DNA from: Ulota crispa
Lineage: Eukaryota > Streptophyta > Bryopsida > Orthotrichales > Orthotrichaceae
Direction: 5' to 3'
Length of the DNA stretch: 64,000 nt
Assembly: GCA_963920765.1 (NCBI GenBank)
Contig: OY987242.1
Span: 28,482,002 to 28,546,001, forward strand
The notes beneath the pieces are model-generated. The model did no database searches. It saw only the letters and a program-made list of their open reading frames with translations, and was not told the DNA's origin. Each line of letters starts with the position of its first letter. Within the stretch, counting starts at the first letter, position 1. The translations under genes were made by a program, and so were the position numbers. Of the stretch, positions 23,765 through 35,006 are shown in pieces.

Positions 23765-25494
23765 CCCCTAAGGACCAAGGAGCCCACTTTGGGCTTTTTG
23801 GATACTTGGGCATGCACTTTTTGTGTAAGTATTTGAGATAAAAATATGAAAATAAGTGTATATGTGCTCATATTGAAAAGCTTCTATTCCTCTCAAAAGA
23901 AATTGGAAATGAATCATTTTTGAGTGAGGCATGGTATCATATGTGATTTAGGTCAGGCATCCCTAAATAAAATCAAAAATAAAGAGATTGGGAAGGGTGT
24001 TGCCCACAAAGTGTTCAAAAGCACTTTATCGTGGTTTGGTCAATCAGCAAAATTTAAAGTCAACTCTCCTTGACTACGTAATAACTTCTATTTCACTTTT
24101 TATTTATAGGAAAAATTTCCTTTGCCAAGTACTCTATATGATGTTCTAGGTTTACACTGTACAGATTTTGTAATTGAGGTTTATAACTATAAGAATCTCT
24201 TTCATGAAGCTTTCTTAGTGTAATGACAATTTCAACAAAATACTTCTAGCTTCCAAAAAAATTCCACTATGTTTTAAGCATTGGATGATCATGAGATTTG
24301 TGAGGCATATAGCCAATTTTATGCTCTACAAGAAAGTCAAATTGCACAAGAAATTCATGAAGTGGAAGATATCATTTTGGATGGCCAAAATAAAAATTGA
24401 CACTTTAAGGAAGCTTCAAAAAAAGTTTTAATCCTACTTTGATTGTTATTATCTAATGAAATATGCCCTTACAAAGTCTGAAATTTTGAGAGAGTGTACC
24501 GTAGCCTACAACTTAATTTCATTCACTATGTTGTACATTTCAAGAACCTAGGCATCTTATAGAAAAAAAATAGTATTTTAGAATCTTATATCACTAACAT
24601 TTAATTCTTACTCAATCCCAATCAAGCATACCAGATTTTGGGTTTCAAAAAACAAAAATCCTATTTTGGGTGAATTATTTGACATAATATCCATGGTTTT
24701 GCATGATAAATGATTAAAAAAATTGGTGATGAGTTTTTGACATTTGATTGCATGGATGTGTAGGAAACATCCATACATCTTTCTTTCTAACAAGCATCTC
24801 TAGAAAAAATTAAAATTTCTTCTAGATGTAGATTTTAATGTTGAAGTGATTACAATCAAATCTTGTAAATTATATAATTATGCGTGATAATCAAACTTTT
24901 CTATTTGACTTCTACAATGTAATTAGGTTTGAATCTTTGAGCATAATAATATGGTTATTTTGCCAAAATCTAGCTAGAAAAATACAAATTTATATTTAAC
25001 AAGATTTGATTGTCATCACTTCAACATTAAAACCTACATAGAAGATTTTTTTTGGAGATGCTTGTTAGAAGGAAAGATGTGCGTATGGATGTTTCCTACA
25101 CATCCATGCAATCAAATGTCAAAAACTCATCACCAATTTTTTTAATCATTTATTATGTAAAACCATGAATATTATGTCAAATAATTCACCAAAAATAGGA
25201 TTTTTGTTTTTTGAAACCCAAAATCTGGTATGCTTGATTGGGATTGAGTAAGAATTAAATGTTAGTGATATAAGATTCTAAAATACTATTTTTTCCTATA
25301 AAGTGCCTAGGTTCTTAAAACGTACAACATAGTGAACAAAATTAAGTTGTAGGCTGCGGTACATAATTAAGTGACAAAGTAAATCTTACAATTGAATTAT
25401 TGAAAAACATTCAAAATTTGATCCACTAATCATTTCATTGAGGGAGGTTAGTTTCATGCCATTTGAGTATGTAAACACAAAGGAATTTTGGGGG
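23765..25494. mobile_element. Probable piggyBac-like element, family H, copy H1
   Basis: The left end CCCCTAAGGACCAAGGAGCCC follows TCAA (23761-23764) and resembles the left end of H2 at 33788. The proposed right end is the GGGGG before TTAA at 25495-25498, which is shared with G1. The two ends match only over CCCC/GGGG, so the right boundary is tentative. A large palindrome (24497-25375) occupies the interior. Confidence 0.45.
24497..25375. repeat. Long inverted repeat inside H1
   Basis: Two arms of roughly 380 bp (about 24497-24880 and 24990-25375) are inverted copies with few differences. For example TAAATGTTAGTGATATAAG near 25256 matches the complement of 24584-24602, and the segment ATTCTTACTCAATCCCAATC near 24603 recurs inverted near 25235. 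A centre of about 110 bp separates them. No terminal motif or target duplication was assigned. Confidence 0.75.
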
Positions 25495-25498
25495 TTAA

Positions 25499-26142
25499 CC
25501 CCTCAAGGCCTAAAAAGACCAAAAATGTCCCTCCTTGTTTGTAATTTTGGATGCTAAATTTCTTCATGATTAATTAAAATGATTTCTTTTTTTTTCATTT
25601 CTTGTTGAAGTCTTGTTTCAGTATCAAAAGTCTGATTTTGAAGATGACTAGTTACTATTTTTATATTTAAGATTTTGTGCATGGGTGTCCATTGCAAATC
25701 TTCACTTTCTAGTGTTGAGAGCTCTTGGAAATGAGCCTAAAGTACACTAGAACTTGGAGAAAAAATCACATTAGAAACTTAATTTAAAAATTTGTGGAGT
25801 AGATTTTAAGAAGCCATAAATTGATTAGGGTTACACATGTTGTACTTTACATACTTGTATTTTTTTGGTATCCTCAATTTTAAATTTTAGATTTGAAAAG
25901 AGGACTGAAAGACTTCAAATCACTTTCACAATTTTAACACCTTTTTGATCAAATGTTATGATCTTTCAATCCATAAGTGATAATGTTATGTTTTCTTTTC
26001 CTATGTGATCTCTAACATATCTAGTTTGAATTTGTATGGTTACAATTTTTTTATAAATGATGCAACTTATCAAAATGTTGACATTTTGTTCATCCAAGAA
26101 CAGATTCTAAGATACTCGAGAAAGTGCATGGGCCTTGAGGGG
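25499..26142 (+). mobile_element. piggyBac-like MITE, family G, copy G1
   Basis: TTAA (25495-25498), CCCCTCAAGGCCTAAAAAG at the left; GCATGGGCCTTGAGGGG at the right, then TTAA (26143-26146). Ends are perfect inverted repeats over CCCCTCAAGGCC. Length 644 bp. It is related over its whole length to G2, in opposite orientation, and serves as the empty-site comparison for the palindrome inside G2. Confidence 0.9.
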
Positions 26143-26146
26143 TTAA

Positions 26147-26200
26147 GGTAGGAGGCTCATGAATTGACCATATAAGGGAAAGAGGACATCTATGGAAACA
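26147..26200. mobile_element. Family J left end, fragment
   Basis: GGTAGGAGGCTCATGAATTG directly follows the TTAA at the right edge of G1 and matches the left end of J2 (58669). No matching right end was found downstream, so this is a fragment, or G1 inserted at the edge of a J copy; its true extent is unknown. Confidence 0.5.
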
Positions 26201-26772
26201 TCAAGCTAGCTTAGAAGTTTGGAAATATTTTTGGTAGAAAGTCAAAGAAGAAACAATTATATCTTTATTTGGATTGAGTTTTTTAAGTTGGTATGAACTA
26301 AATACAATTTTTCATAGCAAAAGGCACATATGTAATTGTTTTGGATCATAGGATGTAGCACTCATGGTTTAAAAGCAATTTGTAAATAGAGCACATCAAT
26401 CCAAAAAGCAACCACCACAAAACTAAGGATGCTCATATAAGTCCTTTAAAGCATGCAATCACCCATTCCATATTCTAATACTCAAATTATGATTGAAAAC
26501 ACTTTTTTTGTTATCTTAGTATGACATATATCTATATTTTATTCAAAGAAAATTCTCAACATAATTATGACCAATAAGCACATTGAGTAGTAGCCCTTAT
26601 CACTCTGTTGATTCTCTAAAACCGTGCATGTACAAGGAAAACTTCTCAACATAAAAAATGTGATCCATTTGAGAAGCTCCCTCCACTATTTTGGCAGCTC
26701 TACTTGAGGAATACTAAATTCCTAAACAGAATTTGAACATTGTAAGTTACCTCTTCATTATTTGTACATTAA

Positions 26773-27677
26773 CCCTTTAAGGACCACACCCATTTTCACA
26801 AAATTCACTAAAAATAGGGGCTGTAAGCTTAAATGTGCAATTAACTCAAATATGGACCCATTTTCAATAATCCAACCATACAAATGGGAAGTACACCTTG
26901 TTCACTTTAAAGCACCAAAGTTTTAGCTAGATCTATTGTTGGAGTTGAAACATTATAATGATTGAGTGAGCCGTATGCGGATAATCTCTAGTGTTTCATG
27001 CTTGTGTGGTTTTGAATGTTACCACTTCTTGTAGGCTTTGATTGAAAAGAGCCTAACATTTCTAGAAAGCAGAGTTTCCCACCTTTCCAACAAGACTAGT
27101 TTCACATAAAATAGACAAAAATAGCAATCACAAGGTGTAGCTAAGTGGACAAAAAGGGTCAAAAATCCCACTTTCTTTGCTATCCTAAAATAGTTCTATA
27201 AGAAATTTGATAATTATTTTGGAAAATCCAATTGGTGAAAACAATTAGGAATTGACCTAAAATGTAGGATGACAAATTTTAAAGATGAAATGACAACACC
27301 ATTTCAGTAGATCTCCAATACTACAATTATACGACTCTTGTATATGAAAACAAGACATGCATATTTCTTAAGCAATTTGAATTTTTTAGAATTGTGCAAT
27401 TGAAATTTGATATTCTTCTTGGATGTTTGATGTATTGTGTTGTTGCTTTGATGCTTCTTTGACAAAAAATGGATACATATTTTGAAGCCATGCCGTATAA
27501 ACACCATTATTTATCAACTCACATACTCAATTACATTTTTGTTTTTTTAGATGGATGCAAAATTCTTGTGATCACATGCGTTCTTCAAGACCAACTTCCA
27601 AATTATTAAGAAATTTCAACCTACAGGCCAGAAACCATTCCCAGCGACCAAAATATGGTCACATGGTCCTTAAAGAG
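26773..27677 (+). mobile_element. piggyBac-like MITE, family I, copy I1
   Basis: TTAA (26769-26772), CCCTTTAAGGACCACACCC at the left; CATGGTCCTTAAAGAG at the right, then TCAA (27678-27681). Ends match inverted over CYCTTTAAGGACCA. Length 905 bp. Copy I2 (35007-35905) is its reverse complement over most of its length. Confidence 0.85.
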
Positions 27678-27743
27678 TCAAGGAGTTCAACATTTACCCT
27701 TTCCATGTATGTAGTTAGGACATGTTGAGGACAATCTGCTTAA

Positions 27744-29227
27744 CCCCTCAAGGCTCATGCACTGTCCCGAGTATCTCATAATCTGTTCTTGGATGAACAA
27801 AATGTCAACATTTTGATAAGTTGCATCATTTATAAAAAAATTGTAACCATACAAATTCAAACTAGATATGTTAGAGATCACATAGGAAAAGAAAACATAA
27901 CATTATCACTTATGGATTGAAAGATCGTAACATTTGATCAAGAGGGTGTTAAAATTGTGAAAGTGATTTGAAGTCTTTCAATCCTCTTTTCACATCTAAA
28001 ATTTAAAATTGAGGATACCAAAAAAATATGAGTGTGTAAAGTACAACATGTGTAACCCTAATCAATTTACGGCTTCTTAAAATCTACTCTACAACTTTTT
28101 AAATTAAGTTTCTAATGTGATTGTTTCTCCAAGTTCTAGTGTACAATTAGGTACCAACTATCTACAAATTGCCAATTTGAGCTAGTTTTTATTAAAACAT
28201 GGACTATAACTGGTTCATTTTGGTAGGAAAAAATATCATTGCATCCTTATGCAATATAAAGCAAGTACACCAAATTTCAGTTCCAAAAAATCAAAACTCC
28301 ATTTTTAGTGTATTATTTTGTAAGAAATTCATGGTTTTACATGATAATTTATTGAAAAATATTGGTAATGAATTTATGAGATTTGATTCCATGGATATGT
28401 AGGAAACATCCATACATACATCTTCCATGTTAAAAAAAATCCCCTTAAGTACTTTGAGCTACAAAAGATTCAATGAAACTTGTGATAGGACCATGTTTTG
28501 TATAACACTTTTTTTGGTTTATGAAAATAAAATATTGTTGTTTGACTAAAATATTGTAACTAAGTTTGTATTTCTAGACATTGTATATTGTTTACTTGAT
28601 GAAAAAATATATGTTTTACAAAATTTGGGCCTATCACAAGTTTCATTGAATCTTTTGTAGCTCAAAGTACTTAAGGGGACATTTTTTATCATGGAAGATG
28701 TGCGTATGGATGTTTCCTACATACCCATGGAATCAAATCTCATAAATTCATTACCAATATTTTTCAATAAATTATCATGTAAAACCATGAATTTCTTACA
28801 AAACAATACACCAAAAATGGAGTTTTGATTTTTTGAAACTGAAATTTGGTGTACTTGCTTTATATTGCATAAAGATGCAATGATATTTTTTCCTACCAAA
28901 ATGAACCAGTTATAGTCCATGTTTTAATAAAAACTAGCTCAAATTGGCAATTTGTAAAGAGTCGGTACCTGTTTACCCGACTGTACTTTAGGCTCATTTC
29001 TAAGAGCTCTCAACACTAGAATGTGAAGATTTGCAATGGACACCCTTGCACAAAATCTTATATAGAAAAATAATAACTAGTCATTTTTAAAATCAGACTT
29101 TTGATAATGAAACAAGACTTCAACAAGACCTTAAAAAAAAATTATTGTAATTAATCATGAAGAAAATTTAGGCATCCCAAATTACAAACAAGGAGGGATA
29201 GTTTTGGTCCTCTTGGGCCTTGAGGGG
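27744..29227 (-). mobile_element. piggyBac-like MITE, family G, copy G2 with nested palindrome
   Basis: TTAA (27740-27743), CCCCTCAAGGCTCATGCAC at the left; TTGGGCCTTGAGGGG at the right, then TTAA (29228-29231). The outer parts align with G1 reversed. The extra length (1484 versus 644 bp) is mostly the palindromic insertion 28149-28970. Confidence 0.9.
28149..28970. repeat. 822 bp near-perfect palindrome nested in G2
   Basis: Ends AGGTACC...GGTACCT enclose two arms of about 370 bp that are nearly identical inverted copies. Two 67-codon frames, 28199-28402 plus and 28717-28920 minus, encode the same peptide with three differences (P/S, S/G, D/G). That reflects the palindrome and is not evidence of genes. 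G1 lacks the insertion, so it is younger than the split of the G copies. No clear target duplication was seen. Confidence 0.85.
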
Positions 29228-29231
29228 TTAA

Positions 29232-30650
29232 TCACAACTAATTTCAAAAGAATTCAGAAAAGAGGGACAAAAGTGAATTACATGCAAATCTTATTAACCT
29301 TTCAAAATAAATTATACTGAAAATTTCCAAGATTGGTAGTCCTTAAAAAGGGCTTGATACCAGGGTCTTTTTTTTTGGTTTTAGACAGGCAGCTTCTCAA
29401 GCCACGTGGCAAATTTTTGTGGTGCAGATATGGCCACACAAGAATATTTCTTAGTGCAAAATTAGGTTGCAAGTGTTTACATTTTGAGCTTGTTGATTAT
29501 GACCAATTTTTTCTAAAATCAAATATTGGTGTTGCAAGAATAATTTTTTTGAAAACATGGGTTGCAAAATTCAAACATTTATAGCAAAAGAGACATTATC
29601 TCAAAGAAACTTAAGGGCGACTTGATTTTCAAATAATACGACTCCACACACTGTGAAGATCACTTTTTTTTTCCTAAGTTCCTAATTGACTGGCTACAAA
29701 CAACAACATATTCGTTTTTTTAATGCTTAGCAGGCATCTAGAGTTGGAACGTTGAACAATATGTGACACCAAGACACTATTTTTTCTTCATTTTTTTGTA
29801 TAAGCTTGAAGCTTGAATCAAATTTTTGTAGCTTTCTGGCTTTTTAAAGCTTAATGATACATTGCACAAATATTGCACAAACCTGTTTGTAGAACTAGGA
29901 TGCCTTTTTTTACAAGCAAGGGTGAGAAGAATATGCCCCTATTCTTGAACTCAACCAATATTATCTCCCCCCACTTTTCGAATCTGAACATGAACTCAAA
30001 ATTCCCAATTTCACTTTCGACGTGGGATATTTACTTGCATATTTTGATTGTTGAAAAATCTGAACTTTTTCACCCAGGCCTCACAAATGCGTATGAGTAG
30101 CATTCCGAACCTTCAAAAAACGGATTATCAGCAAATAGTGAATCGTTTCTTTTGTATTCTTGTTTTTACACAAATGAAAGGAAATTCATTCTAATAAAAA
30201 AAGTACATGAAACCGGCCTATGAAGTATTGCTTTGAGCACCTCCTACTCTAGGTCATACTCTGTAGATCAGAATCATCAAACGAATGTCCCATTCAGATG
30301 TGGGTCCTGTTTTGGGTTAACTTCTAAAATTGGGTACTCCACTAGTGCCATGAAGTCACCGGTGCCATTAAGACGGAGATAAACATGGCCATTCCTCCTT
30401 TTTAGTGTTTTATTTGTGAGTTCCTTTTGCATGGCACAGAATGGAGTTCCTATTGCAACTTGCAAGTGCCCCAGACTTTAATGACTGACATGCAAATTAG
30501 GATCCCAGGCCCTTGGACTTTTGCTCAAAATATCCTCGTCATCTATGGACACTTGCTCAGAAAGTTGCTACTCATGGATACCCGAGCAAAGGTTTCATGC
30601 CAAGTTTTATTTTTACCCTCCTTGGTATTAACGTAAAAACTGAAGAATAG
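29232..30650. other. Spacer without recognised features
   Basis: Several frames of 60-83 codons occur (29333-29584, 29873-30100, 30427-30636). None has a recognisable domain or splice context. No bounded repeat seen. Confidence 0.35.
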
Positions 30651-30652
30651 TA

Positions 30653-30998
30653 CTCCCTCCGTCCCAAAATGATCTTCTTGTTACACAAAATGTTATAAGA
30701 TTAAGCTTGAAAAGAATCATTTTTCAAAAAAATTTGATTTATGAATAGAGTTTGATGTCCTCTTATTGTTTTGAAAATTTGAGTTTTGAATTAGTTTTCA
30801 AAGTGCTTGAAAATTGAAAATTTGAGGCATTTTTGAAGAGCACCGGTGGCCACTCACTTGATAGCATGGAATTGGTTAGCATACCCATACTTTTGAACTG
30901 TGTGCAAGTGTAGCTAGCTCCCTTCCTCCCCTAACAAGAAGATCATTTTGGGACACTAAAAAAAATCCAATAAGAAGATCATTTTGGGACAGAGGGAA
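30653..30998. mobile_element. Stowaway-type MITE
   Basis: The left end CTCCCTCCGTCCCAAAATG and right end CATTTTGGGACAGAGGGAA are inverted repeats of the classic Stowaway (Tc1/mariner) terminus. TA is duplicated at 30651-30652 and 30999-31000. The subterminal block AAGATCATTTTGGGAC occurs twice at the right (about 30938-30953 and 30975-30990), a local duplication. Length 346 bp, no gene. Confidence 0.92.
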
Positions 30999-31000
30999 TA

Positions 31001-31499
31001 TTCATTTTCTTGATGTTCCTCAAAAACTATATGTAAAGCCCTTTAGTAGTAGTAAAACTCTCAATGTTATGAGTAGTATTAGTGACTATGACTTGAATTT
31101 TCTTTTATTTTGTCTTTATATTTCAAATTTGATTTTTTTTAGAGCATCTCCAATGGTATGTCAAATTGGTCTCATGGTTTTTTCAATGCCAATGGGAGAC
31201 AAAAAGAGCTCCACAGTAATATTGCATTTTTCATTTCAAAATCCCTTGACATGCAACCCTCCTTTTAGGATTTTCATACTTAGATATTTTGCAAGAATAC
31301 TAATTAGCCTTGTTTATCATTTGGGGCACCTTTACAAATTTTGATGAATATCGTTCAACATGTGTAGAGATGGCATTTTGTATTTTTCTTCAATGCCAAT
31401 TATCGTACCCCTTGTATCATTGTGTCAATCAATGTTGCAGAAGTTTTTTGAAAATTACTAGCTCACATGAGTCATTTCTTGTATTTGAGACACTCAATA
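31001..31499. other. Spacer without recognised gene
   Basis: AT-rich, with a 91-codon frame at 31069-31344 of no recognisable family. The phrase AGAGCATCTCCAATGG at 31141 resembles a motif common near plant MITE ends, but no partner end was found. Confidence 0.3.
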
Positions 31500-31731
31500 C
31501 ATTTAGTTTGCCTTAACAATCAGGTTGTCTTACCTTGGAAAGTTACTACATGACAGTGCTTGGTCACTTGGAGGCACATGCAACTGTCTAGATATTAGGA
31601 TTTCACATGATTTACAACTTGGAAACCAATAGTTTGTTTTTTTGCAACTTCAGTGTAGTTGTCAATATCTTTACAAAATAATATTCTAACTATTACTTAT
31701 AAATGCTACTATAATATCAATGAGTATTTAT
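31500..31731. repeat. Dispersed repeat R, copy 2
   Basis: Diverged copy of 1058-1302 in the same orientation. It ends where the TA-flanked element B2 begins, so B2 may have inserted at its edge. Confidence 0.6.
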
Positions 31732-31732
31732 A

Positions 31733-32139
31733 GAGGAGATTGTTAAAGTCACATCCAAAATTGCTAATGCCACACCTATGTGAGCATGTAAGTTGAGAAT
31801 TATATGCTATTCTTTTTATTCCAGTGGTCCATCATTCATTCCATCATGGCATTATCACCTCTTAAAAAAAGAAAAAGAAAAATACAAACTTTTATTGAAC
31901 TTTTATCACAACATTGCTATTTTTTAAATGTAATTTTCTTCAAGTTACTCAAATGTCCTATATTTTTAATTTCAAATTCAAGCTCCTCCATTTTTTTCAA
32001 ATATAGACTTAGAATGATAGAGGTGAGACAAATCTTTTGATTCAAATCAAAATAATCAGCATCAAATTCTCACATTTCATGCTCAGAGCACACCTTTGGG
32101 TGTGACGTTAGCAATTTTGGGTGTGGCTTCAGGGTTCCC
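31733..32139. mobile_element. TA-flanked MITE, family B, copy B2 (diverged)
   Basis: The left region GGAGATTGTTAAAGTCACATC and right region TTTTGGGTGTGGCTTCAGGG...CCC correspond to B1 with several mismatches. The interior shares GCTCAGAGCACACCTTTGGG-like sequence with B1 and B3, inverted. The extreme ends are degraded. It abuts C1. Confidence 0.7.
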
Positions 32140-32143
32140 TTAT

Positions 32144-33076
32144 CCCCTAAATGCCCAAGGGTGTTTTTCTTGTTTTCGGAAGGTAGGTTTGAAATTTTTG
32201 ATTTGTCCTTGTAAGATCATTATTAAACATCAAAATAAAATTGTAACCATTGAATCTTGAACTTCAAGACTTCTAAATGGCGCTACCCAAAAAGAATCCA
32301 TAATGGCCGTGCGGATTTTAAGATATTTGCATTTGAATGACGATGAGAATATAATTTTTTGCTTTTTTTTGAGCTGCCCAAAACTTCTAATGCAAATTGG
32401 CAACTTCTAGATACAAAATTGGAAAACAACCACTTAGATTGCTTTAGTGTTTATTGTTGTTACTTCAATATCAATGGCCCCCCTTCCAAATCCATGACCA
32501 CAATTTCACAAATGAGCCTACAATGCAATTGCCAAAATGTAAATGTCTAATACAAAGAAATTTTTAGCTCCAATTATTAACCAATCATTATGAATGAAAG
32601 AATTTTCAATGGTGAAAGGATTCTAAATTTTATAACAAAGACATTCCAAGTGAAATTAGTCCAAAAGCACTTTTGGATTTTTTTAGATGTCAAAATTTTA
32701 ATAAAAAGGCCCTTTTTGCCCAAGGGAGTGCCCAAGGGAAATCTTCACCTTTTGCTCAACTTGATGCCCGCCTTTTCAATGTGGCAACTTCTCATAGGCT
32801 CCATGACACTATTCACAACACTATTCATGACACTATTCATGATACTATTCATGACACTATTCATGTCACAAAATGTATGCTTGTAGTTAACCTTCCACCA
32901 AAAACAATTGGAATAAGATATGGAGGAAGTTGAATTTGAACGGTGAAGTTAACTTGAGTGCGCAACTTTTCCAAAAAAAAGAACCTAAAAATGATACAAT
33001 CCGTACCTTCAACAGGGTTTCAAAAAATTTTGAAGTTTTTTGGACACCCAAATTGGGTGCCTTGGGCGTTTAGGGG
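32144..33076 (+). mobile_element. piggyBac-like MITE, family C, copy C1
   Basis: CCCCTAAATGCCCAAGGGTG at the left and GGTGCCTTGGGCGTTTAGGGG at the right are inverted repeats of about 17 bp. Both flanks are TTAT (32140-32143 and 33077-33080), an identical non-TTAA duplication that fixes the boundaries. Length 933 bp. It contains a short minisatellite (32801-32865). C2 (58662-60368) is a longer relative carrying nested insertions. Confidence 0.92.
32801..32865. repeat. 15 bp minisatellite, about four units
   Basis: Repeats of CATGACACTATTCAT with single-base changes, inside C1. In C2 (near 60089-60130) the corresponding stretch has only two or three degenerate units, so it has expanded or contracted since the copies split. 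Confidence 0.85.
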
Positions 33077-33080
33077 TTAT

Positions 33081-33783
33081 ATAATGTAAAATGTAGGGAA
33101 ATTAGTGTGGGGCTTCAATGTAGAGTTTTTACAAATCTGTTCCAGGTACTATTTCCTTACTTATATACTATAATTAGAGCAATTGCATGGAAATAAAGCT
33201 TTGGATTAGTATAAGCTTGCTAGAGGCTCAATTTGATGCTTTTAAAACCCAGTTCCGCTCCTATAGATTTAATCAAATTAGCTAGTAGACTGCCATATTC
33301 TAAGTACGTATCATTTGACAAGCCAAATATTTAGACAACAAAGAGCCTTTTTTGTTCTCTTAAAAATTCAATCTTTCTCAAATTCCTCACAGACCCAAGG
33401 CAACAACCAAGTTTTTTATTTGTTTTTATTTTCCAATCTTCATCAGGCCTCAGCACTCCCTCTCAGCAAAGCCGGAAAAATAACTGTAATTACAGTACAT
33501 GAACATGGCAATTTGGACGGTGGAAGACAAGAAACTAACCGAGATAACATTCACTGTTTCCTTAAAGAAAGCGTGTGCAGATGAAACTGATGACTGTACC
33601 CGTAAAAGCAGCCAAATAAGCATCTCAACAGGGCTTTTCTATGGTGTTGGTGGGGTAGGAGAAGTTTTGTTTCTGTAACAACTTTTGTCAGAAACTTATC
33701 TCTTTTTGACACTTGCTACCTTAACATCAAACGAATTGGATGAAAAACATAGACAAAATCGCCAAGTCCCTCTCAAAGATATA
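33081..33783. other. Spacer without recognised features
   Basis: An 89-codon frame at 33315-33584 has no recognisable domain. No repeat boundary seen. Confidence 0.35.
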
Positions 33784-34002
33784 TTAACCCTAAAGGACCA
33801 AAGAGCCCAATATGCCCAAATGGGGTTCTTAGAGGTGTAAAAGTAAACAAAAAAGGCATTGCATGTTTAAGTTTTGGTCTGCCACTCAAGTTCAAATGGA
33901 GCTAAAAGTCCAACTAAACTTTTGGATCAACTTGTTGTTCCTTGAAATCTCTAAATTTTGCACCCAAAAATTTGAATCTACTATTTTTAATATTAAAACT
34001 AT

Positions 34003-34412
34003 GGGAATTGATATGCGTACCACACCTTCTTGACTATCCCACCACACCCTAGGGTAAATTTTAGATTTCTACCATCAAAACTTAAAATTTGAGAATTTGG
34101 AATTCAGATTTGGACTCAAAGATTGTGATTTTGTCTAGAATCACAAAAAAAGTTCTAGTTGAACAACACCCAATGAAAAAGCTTATCTTTTTTATAAACA
34201 AAAGTAAAAGTAATACTTTCCCTCAAGCTAAGCTTTTTCATTGGATGTTGTTCAATTACAACTTTTTTTTATGGTTCTAAACAAAATCCAAGTCTCTAAG
34301 TCCTAATATGAATTCTAAATTCTCAAATTCAGGTTTTTGATGGTAGAAATCTAAAATTTATCCCGGGGTGTGGTGGGATAGTCAAGAAAGTGTGGTACGC
34401 ATATCAATTCCC
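34003..34412. mobile_element. MITE family K, copy K1, with 9 bp target duplication
   Basis: Ends GGGAATTGATATGCGTACC and GGTACGCATATCAATTCCC are perfect inverted repeats, and the whole 410 bp is a fold-back. The identical 9 bp TAAAACTAT flanks both sides (33994-34002, 34413-34421). A 9 bp duplication suggests the Mutator superfamily. It lies within H2. Confidence 0.88.
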
Positions 34413-34642
34413 TAAAACTATTAATGGGAGTGTATATAGGCATTGTACATTGCATTGTGGATGGAGGAATTTTGGATGGGATGGGTTGGAAGTCCACACT
34501 CCTATGTATAGAGGAGAAGGTTTGTGATGTGACACTTTTTTTTCTCTCAATTGGGCAAGTTTTTGTAGTTCTAAAGTAGTGAGCCAGCTAGATCCACTTA
34601 ATTTGAATGACCATAAGTTTTGGAGTTTTTTTCCCATTTGAG

Positions 34643-34645
<3 letters not shown>

Positions 34646-34681
<36 letters not shown>
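34646..34681. repeat. Poly-T tract, 36 bases
   Basis: An uninterrupted T run inside H2. The length could be affected by sequencing or assembly. Confidence 0.95.
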
Positions 34682-35006
34682 CATCAAGTATAGCTAGACA
34701 CGGTCTCATGGGATCAACCATTAGGCAATTTTATTTTTTTGGGAAGAAATCACATCAAAGTCCAAAATCCATATTGTGAACTACTACCCAAATTATCAAA
34801 CATGAGATTCACAATGGTGGGGATTTTGCAAATTTAGTTGGATTTGAAATCAGACTAGCCTTAAACTTTTGGTTTATAGTTGGGTGTAGAATGATTGGTT
34901 TGGATTGTGTGAATACTTGTTCAACTTTCTAAAAATTGAGGGAATGTGTTGAAGGTTCCATATTGGAGGTATGCTAAATTTTCTTAGCAAGACGCTTTGG
35001 GGTTAA

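Larger units (their letters stand above)
33788..35002. mobile_element. Probable piggyBac-like element, family H, copy H2
   Basis: TTAA (33784-33787), CCCTAAAGGACCAAAGAGCCC at the left, similar to H1. The proposed right end GACGCTTTGGGG precedes TTAA (35003-35006). The ends agree inverted only over about CCC-AAAG, so the right edge is tentative. It contains the nested element K1 and a poly-T tract of 36 bases (34646-34681). Confidence 0.55.

Noticed and set aside
28199-28920. Two nearly identical 67-codon frames facing each other
   Set aside because: They are the two arms of a palindrome; their similarity is explained by the inverted repeat, with no other coding sign.
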